In this document: positions 8,314-16,940 of the stretch, piece after piece
Layout of the letters: the number at the start of each line of letters is the position of its first letter
Numbering within the stretch: the first letter of the stretch is position 1
Program-made: the position numbers and the translations under genes
The notes under the pieces: model-generated
What the model saw: the letters and a program-made list of their open reading frames with translations, nothing else
Told to the model about the DNA's origin: nothing
The model's database searches: none
From: Scandinavium sp002470465
Lineage (GTDB): Bacteria > Pseudomonadota > Gammaproteobacteria > Enterobacterales > Enterobacteriaceae
Assembly (NCBI RefSeq): GCF_040750395.1
Contig: NZ_JBFLVD010000005.1
Coordinates: forward strand, 1-64,000
Length of the DNA stretch: 64,000 nucleotides
Reading direction: 5' to 3'

Positions 8314-8865
8314 TTACTCGTATTTCATCACGAAGGTCGCGTCGGCGTTAGCCTGACCAGGCTCTGCGGTTGCCGCAGTCGCTTTGTAGCGAGCGGTAAA
8401 GTGCAGGGTGTTTGTGCCCTTGATCAGATCCTGCGTGGCAGAGAAAGTGCTGCCGTTTGGCGGCAGAGTTGCGGACGCCTTATCGAGGATTTCGATACCG
8501 ACGCCGGATGCCGTGTCGCTGTTATCGCCAGAGGTAATCGCCAGCAGAGTTTTGTCGGTTGCATCAATCTGACCGCTGAAGGCGACGGCTGCGGTGGCAG
8601 CAACGCTTGGATCGCAGTCATTCAGTACGATTTCAAATGGAATTTTAGCGGAGGTATCACCCACGGCAGCAAACGCCGCAGTACGATACTGGCCCATTGG
8701 CACGGTCAGGTTGGAAGATCCCGTGCTGACGGCACAAGCGGCATTAACCAGCTCACCTTTAAAATGGACGTTGCCGCCATTCACGGTGACCGTATCGGCA
8801 TTAGCTGCGCTAACAACCAGGCCCAGAGTTGCTACCAGAGACGCAGCGATTTTGCTAACTTTCAT
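8314..8865 (-). CDS. fimA: Major type 1 fimbrial subunit FimA
   Basis: The main rod pilin. It has 183 residues with a 23-residue signal peptide ending ANA, the donor-strand region after it, the GELVNAACAV motif, a disulfide pair C44/C84 and the terminal pattern ending MKYE with penultimate tyrosine. It is the first gene of fimAICDHF, and a 71-bp gap with a hairpin follows. No invertible promoter repeats were noticed upstream, consistent with Salmonella-type FimZ/FimY control rather than phase switching. Confidence 0.95.
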   Translation of the reverse strand: MKVSKIAASLVATLGLVVSAANADTVTVNGGNVHFKGELVNAACAVSTGSSNLTVPMGQYRTAAFAAVGDTSAKIPFEIVLNDCDPSVAATAAVAFSGQIDATDKTLLAITSGDNSDTASGVGIEILDKASATLPPNGSTFSATQDLIKGTNTLHFTARYKATAATAEPGQANADATFVMKYE

Positions 8866-9225
8866 GAGTTTTCCTTGATGATTAATCTAATTATTCACGG
8901 AGAAGAAACTATCCGAATATAATTTTCGTCGTTCCTTCAACACTGGGCGGAAATACACCCCCGCGGCAGTTGCAGTAAATTAATCATTTCGCCTGATGCA
9001 AAATACGTATAAAGGCTGCGATTCTGATGAGCCGCGTCCTAATACTTCTTAGGAAAAGACTGTTCAATACTTATTCACCGGGAAAGAGCTTATCGTTTAC
9101 ATGGCTTTTGCAGGCCGATGCGACCGGCGGCAGAAAAAAGCAAACGGTGACTGACATCACGCCTGGCTTCTGCCAAAATATGCGCATCCCCCCTTTCGAA
9201 CTCGACAGACGGAATCTTCTCTCTG
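8866..9225. promoter_or_regulatory. Divergent fimA / folD control region
   Basis: A 360-bp non-coding stretch separating the divergent fimA and folD genes. It must hold the fimA promoter and the binding region of its activators as well as the folD promoter. The fimA-proximal half is A+T rich. I could not place individual sites with confidence. Confidence 0.5.
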
Positions 9226-10095
9226 ATGGCAGCAAAGATTATTGACGGTAAAACGATTGCGCAGCAGGTACGCTCTGAGGTTGCGGAAAAAGTGAAGGCG
9301 CGAATTGCCGCCGGAAAACGCGCCCCAGGACTGGCCGTAGTGCTGGTTGGCAGCAACCCTGCTTCGCAAATTTATGTCGGCAGCAAGCGCAAGGCCTGTG
9401 AAGAGGTCGGGTTCATCTCCCGCTCTTACGATCTGCCGGAAACCACGCTGGAAGCGGAACTGCTGGAGCTTATCGACACTCTGAATGCCGATAAAGAAAT
9501 CGACGGTATTCTGGTTCAGCTGCCGCTGCCTGCGGGCATTGATAACGTCAAGGTGCTGGAGCGCATCGCGCCGGATAAAGACGTTGACGGTTTCCATCCG
9601 TATAACGTAGGCCGTCTGTGTCAGCGCGCTCCTCGTCTGCGCCCGTGCACGCCGCGCGGCATTGTGACCCTGCTTGAGCGTTACAATATCGACACCTACG
9701 GGCTGAATGCAGTGATCATTGGCGCATCCAACATCGTCGGTCGCCCGATGAGCATGGAGCTGCTGCTGGCGGGTTGCACCACCACCGTGACTCACCGTTT
9801 CACCAAAAACCTGCGTCAGCACGTTGAAAACGCCGACCTGCTGGTCGTGGCCGTCGGTAAACCTGGCTTTATTCCAGGCGAGTGGATTAAAGAAGGCGCG
9901 ATTGTGGTCGACGTGGGCATCAACCGTCTGGAAAGCGGGAAAGTGGTGGGAGATGTGATTTTTGAAGATGCCGCCGCGCGCGCGTCTTACATCACTCCGG
10001 TACCTGGCGGCGTGGGCCCAATGACGGTTGCCACGCTTATCCAGAACACGCTGCAGGCGTGCGAAGAATATCATGATCCAGAGGAAGTAAAATAA
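9226..10095 (+). CDS. folD: Methylenetetrahydrofolate dehydrogenase/cyclohydrolase FolD
   Basis: A bifunctional cytoplasmic enzyme interconverting 5,10-methylene-THF, 5,10-methenyl-THF and 10-formyl-THF with NADP. The 289 residues match E. coli FolD (288) nearly throughout. The active-site segment has Y50 and K54 in SQIYVGSKRK. The Rossmann motif GASNIVGRP and the family signature PGGVGPMT are present. It overlaps ybcJ by a single base, so the two are probably cotranscribed. Confidence 0.98.
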   Translation: MAAKIIDGKTIAQQVRSEVAEKVKARIAAGKRAPGLAVVLVGSNPASQIYVGSKRKACEEVGFISRSYDLPETTLEAELLELIDTLNADKEIDGILVQLPLPAGIDNVKVLERIAPDKDVDGFHPYNVGRLCQRAPRLRPCTPRGIVTLLERYNIDTYGLNAVIIGASNIVGRPMSMELLLAGCTTTVTHRFTKNLRQHVENADLLVVAVGKPGFIPGEWIKEGAIVVDVGINRLESGKVVGDVIFEDAAARASYITPVPGGVGPMTVATLIQNTLQACEEYHDPEEVK

Positions 10096-10307
10096 TGGCC
10101 ACTTTTTCACTTGGCAAACACCCGCACGTTGAGCTGTGCGATCTGTTAAAACTCGAAGGCTGGACCGAAAGCGGCGCGCAGGCGAAAAACGTCATCGCCG
10201 ACGGCCTGGTGAGCGTTGACGGCGCCGTCGAAACCCGCAAGCGCTGCAAAATCGTCGCCGGGCAGACCGTGAGCTTTGCCGGGCAGAGCATTACCGTTAC
10301 CGCGTAA
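10095..10307 (+). CDS. ybcJ: S4-domain RNA-binding protein YbcJ
   Basis: A 70-residue protein made almost entirely of an S4-like RNA-binding fold, the same length as E. coli YbcJ. It has the pattern LLKLEGWTESGAQAKNVI followed by VDGAVETRKRCK. It begins at the folD stop (overlap of one base). The RNA target is unknown to me. Confidence 0.95.
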   Translation: MATFSLGKHPHVELCDLLKLEGWTESGAQAKNVIADGLVSVDGAVETRKRCKIVAGQTVSFAGQSITVTA

Positions 10308-10319
10308 TAGAATGTATTT

Positions 10320-10447
10320 GCATGCCGGATGAGCGCTTATCGCCATCCGGCATTTTTTTGCCCGGCGGCACGGCGTTTGCCGGGCCTACGTTTCTCCTCA
10401 AGCCTGATTACCCCGTAGGCCGGATAAGCGCAGCGCCATCCGGCAGT
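10320..10447. repeat. REP/BIME cluster downstream of ybcJ
   Basis: Two to three imperfect palindromes of the enterobacterial REP type. One begins with a GCCGGATG core near 10324 and ends ATCCGGCAT, a partial one lies around 10365-10390, and a copy starts GTAGGCCGGATAAGCG near 10412. The first hairpin followed by a run of T probably also ends the folD-ybcJ transcript. Confidence 0.8.
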
Positions 10448-10560
10448 TTGTTCAGCCCTCACCTTCCGCACATTTTTTAGATCCACTTCAAAAAAATCAG
10501 TAAATCCTATGACCAGTTGTGAAATTTAAGTTGCGTAACCTGGCTACTTCTCAGACGATA

Positions 10561-10589
10561 AGTAGAACGTTCTACTAAAACGTTCTACT
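10561..10589. promoter_or_regulatory. Tandem LacI-family operators
   Basis: A perfect 16-bp palindrome AGTAGAACGTTCTACT (10561-10576) is followed by a near copy with the half-site CGTTCTACT (10574-10589). Their centres are 13 bp apart. The central ACGT with A/T-rich arms is like MalI and other LacI-family operators. The sites lie 56-84 bp upstream of the PTS gene, whose downstream neighbour is a LacI-family regulator, so I infer autologous control. Confidence 0.75.
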
Positions 10590-10644
10590 CACAATAACAG
10601 CACGTAATCAGTGCATCTCAGATCTCAGGTCGGGGGAAAACAGC

Positions 10645-12144
10645 ATGAGTCTGTTCTCAGGGTTTGTTAAATCATTGTCAAAACTATCCATGATTGGCCG
10701 CGCCTTAATGCTGCCAATTTCGCTTCTGCCCGCCGCCGGTCTGCTGCTGGCGTTCGGCGATAAGTTCCATCTGCCGCTGATGATGAACGCCGGGGGCGTC
10801 ATTTTCGATAACCTGCCGATGCTGTTCGCCATCGGTTCCGCCGTGGGGCTGGCGTCCGAATCCGGCATTGCGGCGCTGTCGGCGGCGGTTTCGGTGTTCG
10901 TCACCAACATCACCATCAGCACAGTGCTGAGCATTACGCCGGAAATGGCTTCTCAGGGCGGGAAATATGCGATGGTGGTCGGCATTCCGACGCTGCAAAT
11001 GGGCGTCTTCGGCGGCCTGATTTGCGGCGTGCTGGCGGCCTGGTGCTACAACCGCTTCCACCAGATGCAGCTGCCGGAATTCCTCGGCTTCTTCTCCGGC
11101 AAGCGCTTCGTGGCTATCGCTACCGCCTTCCTCTCTTTCATTATGGGCCTGCTGCTGCCGTACATCTGGTCGCACATTCAGTCCGGCATTGACGCGCTTT
11201 CCGTGGTGGTAAACGGCGACAATCAGGCGGCATCAACCTTTATCTTTGGCCTGGTGGAACGTGCGCTGATCCCGCTTGGGCTGCACCACATCTGGTATCC
11301 GTCGTTCTGGTACTCCTTTGGCGATTACACCACTCAGGCAGGCCAGGTGATTCACGGCGACCAGACCATCTGGTTCAAAATGCTGGAAGAAGGCGTGAAG
11401 TCCTTCAGCAGCGACAGCTACCAGAATGCCGGTAAGTTCATGCAGGGCGAATTCCCGCTGATGCTGTTCGCGCTGCCTGCGGCGTGTCTCGCGATGTACC
11501 ACGAAGCACACACGGCGAACAAAAAAATTGCCGCCGGTATCCTGTTCTCTGCGGCCCTGACCTGCTTCCTGACCGGCATCACCGAGCCGGTAGAGTTCAC
11601 CTTCATCTTCGTGGCGCCGGTGCTGTACGTCTTCAACGCCATCATGGCCGGTCTGGCCTATATGACGATGTACCTGATGCATGCGCACATCGCTAAGTCG
11701 TTCTCGGCGGGCTTCATCGATTACCTGTCGTTCGGCATCCTGCCGTCGTTCAACGGCTACCAGACCAACTTCCTGAGCGCGGTGATCATCGGCATCCCGA
11801 TGGGCCTGATTTACTACTTCACCTTCCGCTTCGTGATCCGCCGCTTTGACGTGAAAACGCCGGGTCGCACCAGCGTGACCGCCAACGCCAATGACAAAAC
11901 GGACACCGAACTGGCTACCGAAATCATCGGCCTGCTGGGTGGCGCACAGAACATCGACTCCGTCGGTTCCTGCATCACCCGTCTGCGTCTGGAAGTGGCG
12001 AAGAGTGACATCGTCGATAAAGATGGCCTCAATGCCGTCGGCGCGCGCGGCGTGGTGTTTGTCGGCGACAAAGGTATTCAGGTGATTTTTGGTGCCAGAG
12101 CGCAATTTATCGCACAAACCATGTCGACGATGATTGGCAAATAA
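10645..12144 (+). CDS. PTS sugar transporter EIICB (glucose/maltose family)
   Basis: A phosphotransferase permease of 499 residues. The EIIC membrane domain spans about residues 1-400 with roughly ten hydrophobic segments and the conserved GITEPVEFTFIF loop. The EIIB domain at the C-terminus carries the phosphorylated cysteine C443 in GSCITRLRL. No EIIA domain is fused, so phosphate probably comes from Crr. It resembles the MalX/PtsG family. The substrate cannot be read from sequence; glucose, maltose or another glucoside are possible. A terminator and a LacI-type regulator follow. Confidence 0.9.
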   Translation: MSLFSGFVKSLSKLSMIGRALMLPISLLPAAGLLLAFGDKFHLPLMMNAGGVIFDNLPMLFAIGSAVGLASESGIAALSAAVSVFVTNITISTVLSITPEMASQGGKYAMVVGIPTLQMGVFGGLICGVLAAWCYNRFHQMQLPEFLGFFSGKRFVAIATAFLSFIMGLLLPYIWSHIQSGIDALSVVVNGDNQAASTFIFGLVERALIPLGLHHIWYPSFWYSFGDYTTQAGQVIHGDQTIWFKMLEEGVKSFSSDSYQNAGKFMQGEFPLMLFALPAACLAMYHEAHTANKKIAAGILFSAALTCFLTGITEPVEFTFIFVAPVLYVFNAIMAGLAYMTMYLMHAHIAKSFSAGFIDYLSFGILPSFNGYQTNFLSAVIIGIPMGLIYYFTFRFVIRRFDVKTPGRTSVTANANDKTDTELATEIIGLLGGAQNIDSVGSCITRLRLEVAKSDIVDKDGLNAVGARGVVFVGDKGIQVIFGARAQFIAQTMSTMIGK

Positions 12145-12164
12145 GCGGAAAATGTTACGCTGTC

Positions 12165-12198
12165 CACCGTCTCCTGCCTGTGCAGGAGACGGTGTTTT
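12165..12198 (+). terminator. Rho-independent terminator after the PTS gene
   Basis: A 13-bp perfect stem (12165-12177 with 12182-12194) and 4-base loop are followed by TTTT. It separates the permease gene from the regulator gene, which begins 37 bp later. Confidence 0.85.
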
Positions 12199-12234
12199 AA
12201 CTGACTGATTAGGGCGGTTTTTCAGGGAGCAGGT

Positions 12235-13251
12235 TTGAAAAAAGTCAGCATTATTGATGTGGCGAAGCAGGCGGGCGTGTCCGTCTCAACCGTCTCGCTG
12301 GTCCTGCGCCAGAAGGGAAAGATTTCCGACGCCACCATCGAGAAAGTTCAGGCTGCTATTACTCAACTCGGCTATGTGCATAACGTTGCCGCAGCAAACC
12401 TTCGCGCCAATACCTCCAATCTTATTGGCCTTATCCTGCGCGACTTCAGCGACAGCTTTTCCATCAAGGTGATGGCGAGCGTCGTTCAGGAGCTGGAAAA
12501 ACAGGGATATATGGTCTTTCTCGGCCAGCCGCTTGACGATCATTCAAGCCTCGAACGCTGTCTGCTCTCCTTTAAGCAGCAGGGCGTGGCAGGCGTTATT
12601 TATCTCGCGTCTGACACCACGCGTGCAGCGCTGCCGGAGCTGATTCGCGACTGTCCTCTGCCGCTAGTGGTCGTTTCTCAGTCGCTGATGGAAGAAAACT
12701 GCAACATGGTGATGCGCGATAACCGCCAGGCTGCAAGTCTCGCCACCCGCTATCTGATTGAACGTGGGCACCGCAGCATCGGCTACATCGGCGGCCAGGC
12801 CGACTGCCTGATCCGCCAGCAGCGGCTACAGGGGTTTCGCAGCGCGCTGACGCAAAATGGCATGGTGTGGAAAGAAGACTTCGCTCCGGCCTGTAACGAC
12901 GATACCCAGGCTGCAGGCCTTGCCACCCGACAGCTGCTGGAAAAACACAACACCATCACCGCCCTGCTCTGCCATTCGCCGGACGCCATGATTGGCTGCA
13001 TCAACGGCATTCATCAGGTCGGGCGAACTATCGGGAAGGACGTGTTTCTGACTCAGCAGGTGGCGCTGATAGGCTTCGAAGATATGCTGCACGTGAATCT
13101 CACCTCACCGTCGTTTACCTATGTCTCCTCCGCCAGCGAAGAGACCGGCCGTCAGGCTGCCGGGGTGATTATCCGCAAGCTGAAAGAGCCTGAGTTACAG
13201 ACCCAACGCATCACGCTTTCCGGCCAGCTGATTGCCCGGGAATCGGCATAA
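12235..13251 (+). CDS. LacI-family transcriptional regulator (MalI-like)
   Basis: A 338-residue LacI/GalR-type repressor. Residues 4-25 form the helix-turn-helix (IIDVAKQAGVSVSTVSLVL), followed by a hinge and a periplasmic-binding-protein-like sensor domain. The start is a TTG at 12235 with GGGAGCAGG upstream; no ATG near the HTH would keep it intact. It resembles E. coli MalI, including the LVLRQKGKIS segment. It probably binds the tandem palindromes upstream of the PTS gene. The inducer is unknown. Confidence 0.88.
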   Translation: MKKVSIIDVAKQAGVSVSTVSLVLRQKGKISDATIEKVQAAITQLGYVHNVAAANLRANTSNLIGLILRDFSDSFSIKVMASVVQELEKQGYMVFLGQPLDDHSSLERCLLSFKQQGVAGVIYLASDTTRAALPELIRDCPLPLVVVSQSLMEENCNMVMRDNRQAASLATRYLIERGHRSIGYIGGQADCLIRQQRLQGFRSALTQNGMVWKEDFAPACNDDTQAAGLATRQLLEKHNTITALLCHSPDAMIGCINGIHQVGRTIGKDVFLTQQVALIGFEDMLHVNLTSPSFTYVSSASEETGRQAAGVIIRKLKEPELQTQRITLSGQLIARESA

Positions 13252-13275
13252 AAAAGCCCGGCAGAGCCGGGCCTG
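13250..13275 (-). terminator. Terminator of the coiled-coil/FKBP gene
   Basis: On the minus strand a GCCCGGC/GCCGGGC stem with a 3-base loop (13272-13256) is followed by six T. It lies 10 bp after the stop codon of the minus-strand gene and overlaps the end of the regulator gene. Confidence 0.85.
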
Positions 13276-13284
13276 AACAGACCT

Positions 13285-15926
13285 TTATTTCCCCTCGCCG
13301 GGGCGCACGTCCACCACCGTAATGTCATACACCATGATTGAATTCGGCGGGATCTCCGGCGGTCGACCCTGCACGCCGTACGCCAGCTCTGGCGGTACCG
13401 CCATCCTCAGCTTGCCTTTATTATTCATCTGGCGAATAGCCGATGAGAACAGCGGCGGGAAGTTTGCCAGCGGCAGCGCGAGCACCTTGCCCGTCTTCGT
13501 CATATCCTTAATCACTTTGCCGTTTGCCAGGCTCTCCTTAACGGAAATCGCCACCACGTCACCGTCGGTAATTTTCCCTTCTCCCCTGTTCAGCATCCGG
13601 TAGTAATAGCCCATTTCAGCGCGTTTGGTCCCCGGCTTCTGGCTGAAAGACTGAAGGAATTTATCAGGACCTCTGCTGCTTTCAGCTGGCTGATTCTTAG
13701 CCAATACCTGCTTGTTCATCGCCTCCAGCTGATCCATGATTTTTTGCTCAGGGACCCGGTACTGGCCCTTAAGCGAATCGCTGACCCCATAAATAACCTG
13801 CGAGAGCTCCAGGGGAATACCATCGGATTTCACCTTCTTCATCGCACCGTTCACTTCCTGCCCCCACAGCGTGCCGAGCGCGTAGGAACGCACTTCGTTT
13901 TGCGATTTGGGCTCCGGCGTGTCGACGGCAGTTGGCTTCTGGTTGCGAAGAGCGGCCAGCTGTTTTTCCTGCTCTTTCAGTTTCCCGCTGGCGTCCTGCC
14001 AGTTTTTCTCCACTGCCTCACGCTGCTTCTGGCTTTCCACTAACGACTGCTGCACCGATGCGATTTGCTCCGCTTTACGCTTGTCCTCGGCGATCAAATC
14101 CGCATTCTTCGCCAGCAGATCCTTCGCCAGATCCTGGCTTTCTTTTAAAGACGCTTTCATCTGCACCGCGGACTTCGCGTTTTGATCCTGAGACTGATTC
14201 ACCGTTGCCAGCTGCTTCGTCAGCGCCGCAGTCTGAGCCTGGCTCTCACTCAACTGCTGCTTAACCTGCGTCAGCGACTTCGCGCCTTCGGACAGGTTAG
14301 CCGTCAGCTGGGCTATCTGTTTTTTCAGATCCTCTGTTGAAATTTGGCTTTCACTGACGTTCTTTTTCAGCCCGGCCACTTCACTTTGGCTCGCGCTAAG
14401 CGACTGCTTCAGATCGGCAACCGCTTTGCTGTCTCCGGCTTTCGCCGCGGCCAGCGCTTTAGCGTTTACTTCCTGGATCGCGTTCAGATCCGCGACCTTC
14501 TTCGTCAGGGCATCCACGCTGTTCTGGCGGTCAGACAGCGATTTTTTCAGTGCGGCGGCTTCTTTCTGGCTGAGGTCCAGAGACTGCTTCAGGTCGGCAA
14601 CCGCTTTGCTGTCTCCGGCTTTCGCCGCGGCCAGCGCTTTAGCGTTTACTTCCTGGGTCGCGTTCAGATCCGCGACCTTCTTCGTCAGGGCATCCACGCT
14701 GTTCTGGCGGTCAGACAGCGATTTTTTCAGTGCGGCGGCTTCTTTCTGACTGATATCCAGGGACTGCTTCAGATCNNNNNNNNNNNNNNNNNNNNNNNNN
14801 NNNNNNNNNNNNGACTGCTTCAGATCGGCAACCGCTTTGCTGTCTCCGGCTTTCGCCGCGGCCAGCGCTTTAGCGTTTGCTTCCTGGGTCGCGTTCAGAT
14901 CCGCGACCTTCTTCGTCAGGGCATCCACGCTGTTCTGGCGGTCAGACAGCGATTTTTTCAGTGCGGCGGCTTCTTTCTGGCTGAGATCCAGGGACTGCTT
15001 CAGATCGGCAACCACCTTGTTGCTACCGGTTTTTTCTTCCGCGAGGCTCCTGGCATTTGCTTCCTGAGCCGCCGTTAAGTCACTGACCTGCTGCATCAAC
15101 CCCGAGGCTGTTTCCTGGCTCATCGCCAACGTTTTTTCATTCTCACGCTGTTTCGCATTTGCCGCTGAAAGTGACTTCTTCAGCGCTTCGGCTTCACGTT
15201 GACTTTGGCTTAACGACTGTTTTAAGGCGGTCAGCGCTTTACTTTCGCCACTGTTAGCCAGCGCCAGCGCTTTCTCATTCGCGGATTGTTTCGCCGTCAG
15301 CTCAGCAATCTGCTTGTCCTGCGCAGTGGCCCTGTTTTGGCTCTCCACCAACTGCTTTTTCAGTTGTGAAACAGCCTCGCTGTCGCGCGTTTTGACTGCG
15401 GCAAGCTCCAGCGAGTTGCTGATTTGGGCGGCAGTTAGCGCTGTAATCTGCTTTTTCAGCGCCGCATTTTGCGTTTGCAGGTCACCCAGCTGTACCTTCT
15501 GTGCATCGTCTGAAGCTTTCCCACTCGATTGCGCCTTAATGAGTGCCGCAAGCTGCTGACTTTTTTCATCAAGCTGCTGCTGTACGCTTTGCCGCTGGGT
15601 TTCCAGCTGCTCGATCTTTTTTTGCGACTCAACAAGTTTTTTCTGCAACGCAGCATAGTCTTGTGAATGGGCGTTCACCTGAGCCGGGGTGGACTCCTCA
15701 ACGTTCGCTTTTTTGACGGGCTTTTTGGTTTTCTTTTCAGTAACGGCAGGTGGAAGAGAGATCGTTCTCTCCATTAATAATTCCGGGATATCACTGGATT
15801 GGGCAGTAATCACATTCAGTGAATCGACTGTCGCATTATTATCACTGGCATTAACACTAGCCGCCAGAATACTGGCGGTGACTATCGACAGTGTAAAAAA
15901 AAAATGCGCTTCCTGTTAAATATCAT
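13285..15926 (-). CDS. Long coiled-coil protein with C-terminal FKBP-like domain; frameshifted signal peptide and assembly gap
   Basis: An open frame from 15813 encodes 842 residues (13 unknown). It holds a long Lys/Glu/Ala/Gln-rich coiled coil at about 50-620, with 60-residue tandem repeats. An FKBP N-terminal-type helical segment at about 655-720 and an FKBP-like domain ending in PELAYGVQGRPPEIPPNS follow. The FKBP active-site Phe-Asp pair and several ring residues are replaced, so isomerase activity is doubtful. The frame has no good start: GTG at 15813 lacks a ribosome site and a signal peptide. An ATG at 15926 overlaps the upstream lipoprotein stop as ATGA and starts a good signal peptide ending near VNA. 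The run of ten T at 15904-15895 puts it out of frame; one more T (or two fewer) would join both parts into about 880 residues. It may be an assembly error or a switchable tract. No specific name recognised; the region is Mip/FkpA-like only at the end. Confidence 0.8.
14402..15172 (-). repeat. 180-bp in-frame tandem repeats
   Basis: Near-identical 180-bp units start at 14402, 14582, 14762 (cut by the gap) and 14813, with a diverged unit from 14993. Each encodes 60 residues of coiled coil with the pattern SLDLSQKEAAALKK, LSDRQNSVDALTKKVADLN and AKALAAAKAGDSKAVADLKQ. Sequence identity between units is high enough to cause misassembly. The copy number in the genome is therefore unknown. Confidence 0.9.
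14776..14812. other. Assembly gap (37 N)
   Basis: A run of 37 undetermined bases inside the tandem repeat array. The interval between unit starts around it is 51 bp instead of 180, so the gap length is probably not the true length. It marks a repeat the assembler could not span. Confidence 0.98.
15895..15904. repeat. Homopolymer tract of ten A (ten T on the coding strand)
   Basis: The tract lies in the seventh to eleventh codons of the signal peptide that starts at 15926 on the minus strand. With ten bases the ATG frame ends after 14 residues; with eleven or eight it continues into the 842-residue open frame. Confidence 0.9.
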
Positions 15927-16411
15927 CTGAAGTTCTCTCCCTTGGCGATCAGCGATTCACGAACGGATTGTGCTATATCATTACAGAGCTTCTGCGTTTT
16001 ATATTTATAAAGCGCATCCATCGTTCCCCGCGTCTCAGCGCCAATATCTTCACGTACTTCAGTATAAACAGCAGCATTTCTTAACAGTTCATCAAAAGCC
16101 GCTTTCTTCTGCACGTAGACGTTCTTGTTCACTTTAGAGAGGGCAAGCAGTTCGCGTTCACAGTTGGAGACCACGCCGCCCTTCGCAGCATTAGCCCTGC
16201 TCGTATTGTCACTCTGATCTTCTGTTATATTTGTCGACGAAGGGTATGTCCTCGGAACGGGGGGAATAACGGGAGTGACAGTGACTAGCGATTCAGAATC
16301 AGAATTTGGTTGTATATTTTTTTGGCAACCACTAATCATTCCTGCAACAAACAATAATAAAACGGCCCGCATTGACCATTTGCTAATACTGACGCTATTG
16401 ACTAAATACAT
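15923..16411 (-). CDS. Putative lipoprotein coupled to the coiled-coil/FKBP gene
   Basis: A 162-residue protein with a hydrophobic N-terminal segment ending in a lipobox (ISGC, cysteine 29 from the first ATG). Glutamine follows the cysteine, which favours outer membrane sorting. An internal ATG at residue 14 (16372) gives a more typical lipoprotein signal of 15 residues and may be the true start. A Ser/Thr/Pro-rich linker follows, then a helical region with cysteines in SNCEREL and KLCNDI. Its stop overlaps the ATG of the next gene by 4 bp, so the two probably form one translational unit. I do not recognise the family; function unknown. Confidence 0.8.
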   Translation of the reverse strand: MYLVNSVSISKWSMRAVLLLFVAGMISGCQKNIQPNSDSESLVTVTPVIPPVPRTYPSSTNITEDQSDNTSRANAAKGGVVSNCERELLALSKVNKNVYVQKKAAFDELLRNAAVYTEVREDIGAETRGTMDALYKYKTQKLCNDIAQSVRESLIAKGENFR

Positions 16412-16940
16412 AATAATACAATCCTTGTGGCATCATGATGGCGCATGATGACTGGCAGCATTTAAGGTGAGAGATATCAACGATAAAACAGACTTAATTA
16501 TCATTTCATAAAATGCTTAATTTTAACAATACCTTCAGATTCAAAACCCAGCACAAAGAATAAATGCCATGAATGATTAAAGCATCACAGCAACAATATA
16601 ATTGTGATAAATCAGTGCATTACAATTACATCGACAATAGCGGGGCAAGTATCCAATAAGCTCCATGAATACATGAAGTGAAGCCCTGTGGAAAATAAGA
16701 AAAATCCCGGACCTTAATAATCCCTCGCTCACGATCGCCTGAAACGGATAACAGCGATATCGTGCCGCAACGGCGCAAAGCACAGAGAAATATCGGATGA
16801 GAGATTCTCCGCAGTGGATGTAGTTACCAGGATTATTGTGGCGGAGACGGAGATAAAAAAGGCCGGGTGGCGGCTACGCCTCACCCGGCCTGCTTTCTCT
16901 TCCAGCCCGGTTAGCATAAGTGCCACCAGGCATGACAGAC
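16412..16940. other. Intergenic region between lipoprotein gene and cysS
   Basis: No supported gene. The part at 16420-16700 is A+T rich and should contain the promoter of the lipoprotein unit. A short minus-strand frame at 16577-16783 has no start signal or recognisable features. A REP-like palindrome follows the cysS 3' end. Confidence 0.5.
16858..16893. repeat. REP-like palindrome downstream of cysS
   Basis: Inverted repeat with arms GCCGGGTG and CACCCGGC around GGCTACGCC, typical of the enterobacterial REP type, located about 50 bp beyond the cysS stop codon. Confidence 0.75.

Noticed and set aside
9157..10110. 317-codon open frame antisense to folD
   Set aside because: folD on the other strand is unmistakable. 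The frame has no ribosome site and its peptide is His/Arg/Gln-rich, typical of an antisense shadow.
14344..15078. 244-codon open frame antisense to the coiled-coil repeats
   Set aside because: It is the mirror of the 60-residue repeat and ends with it. No ribosome site.
14402..15172. Regular repeats that might be read as a CRISPR array
   Set aside because: The unit is 180 bp, contiguous, in frame with a coding region and has no unique spacers. It is a protein tandem repeat.
16577..16783. 68-codon frame between the lipoprotein gene and cysS
   Set aside because: No start signal, no recognisable domain, and base composition like the surrounding non-coding DNA.
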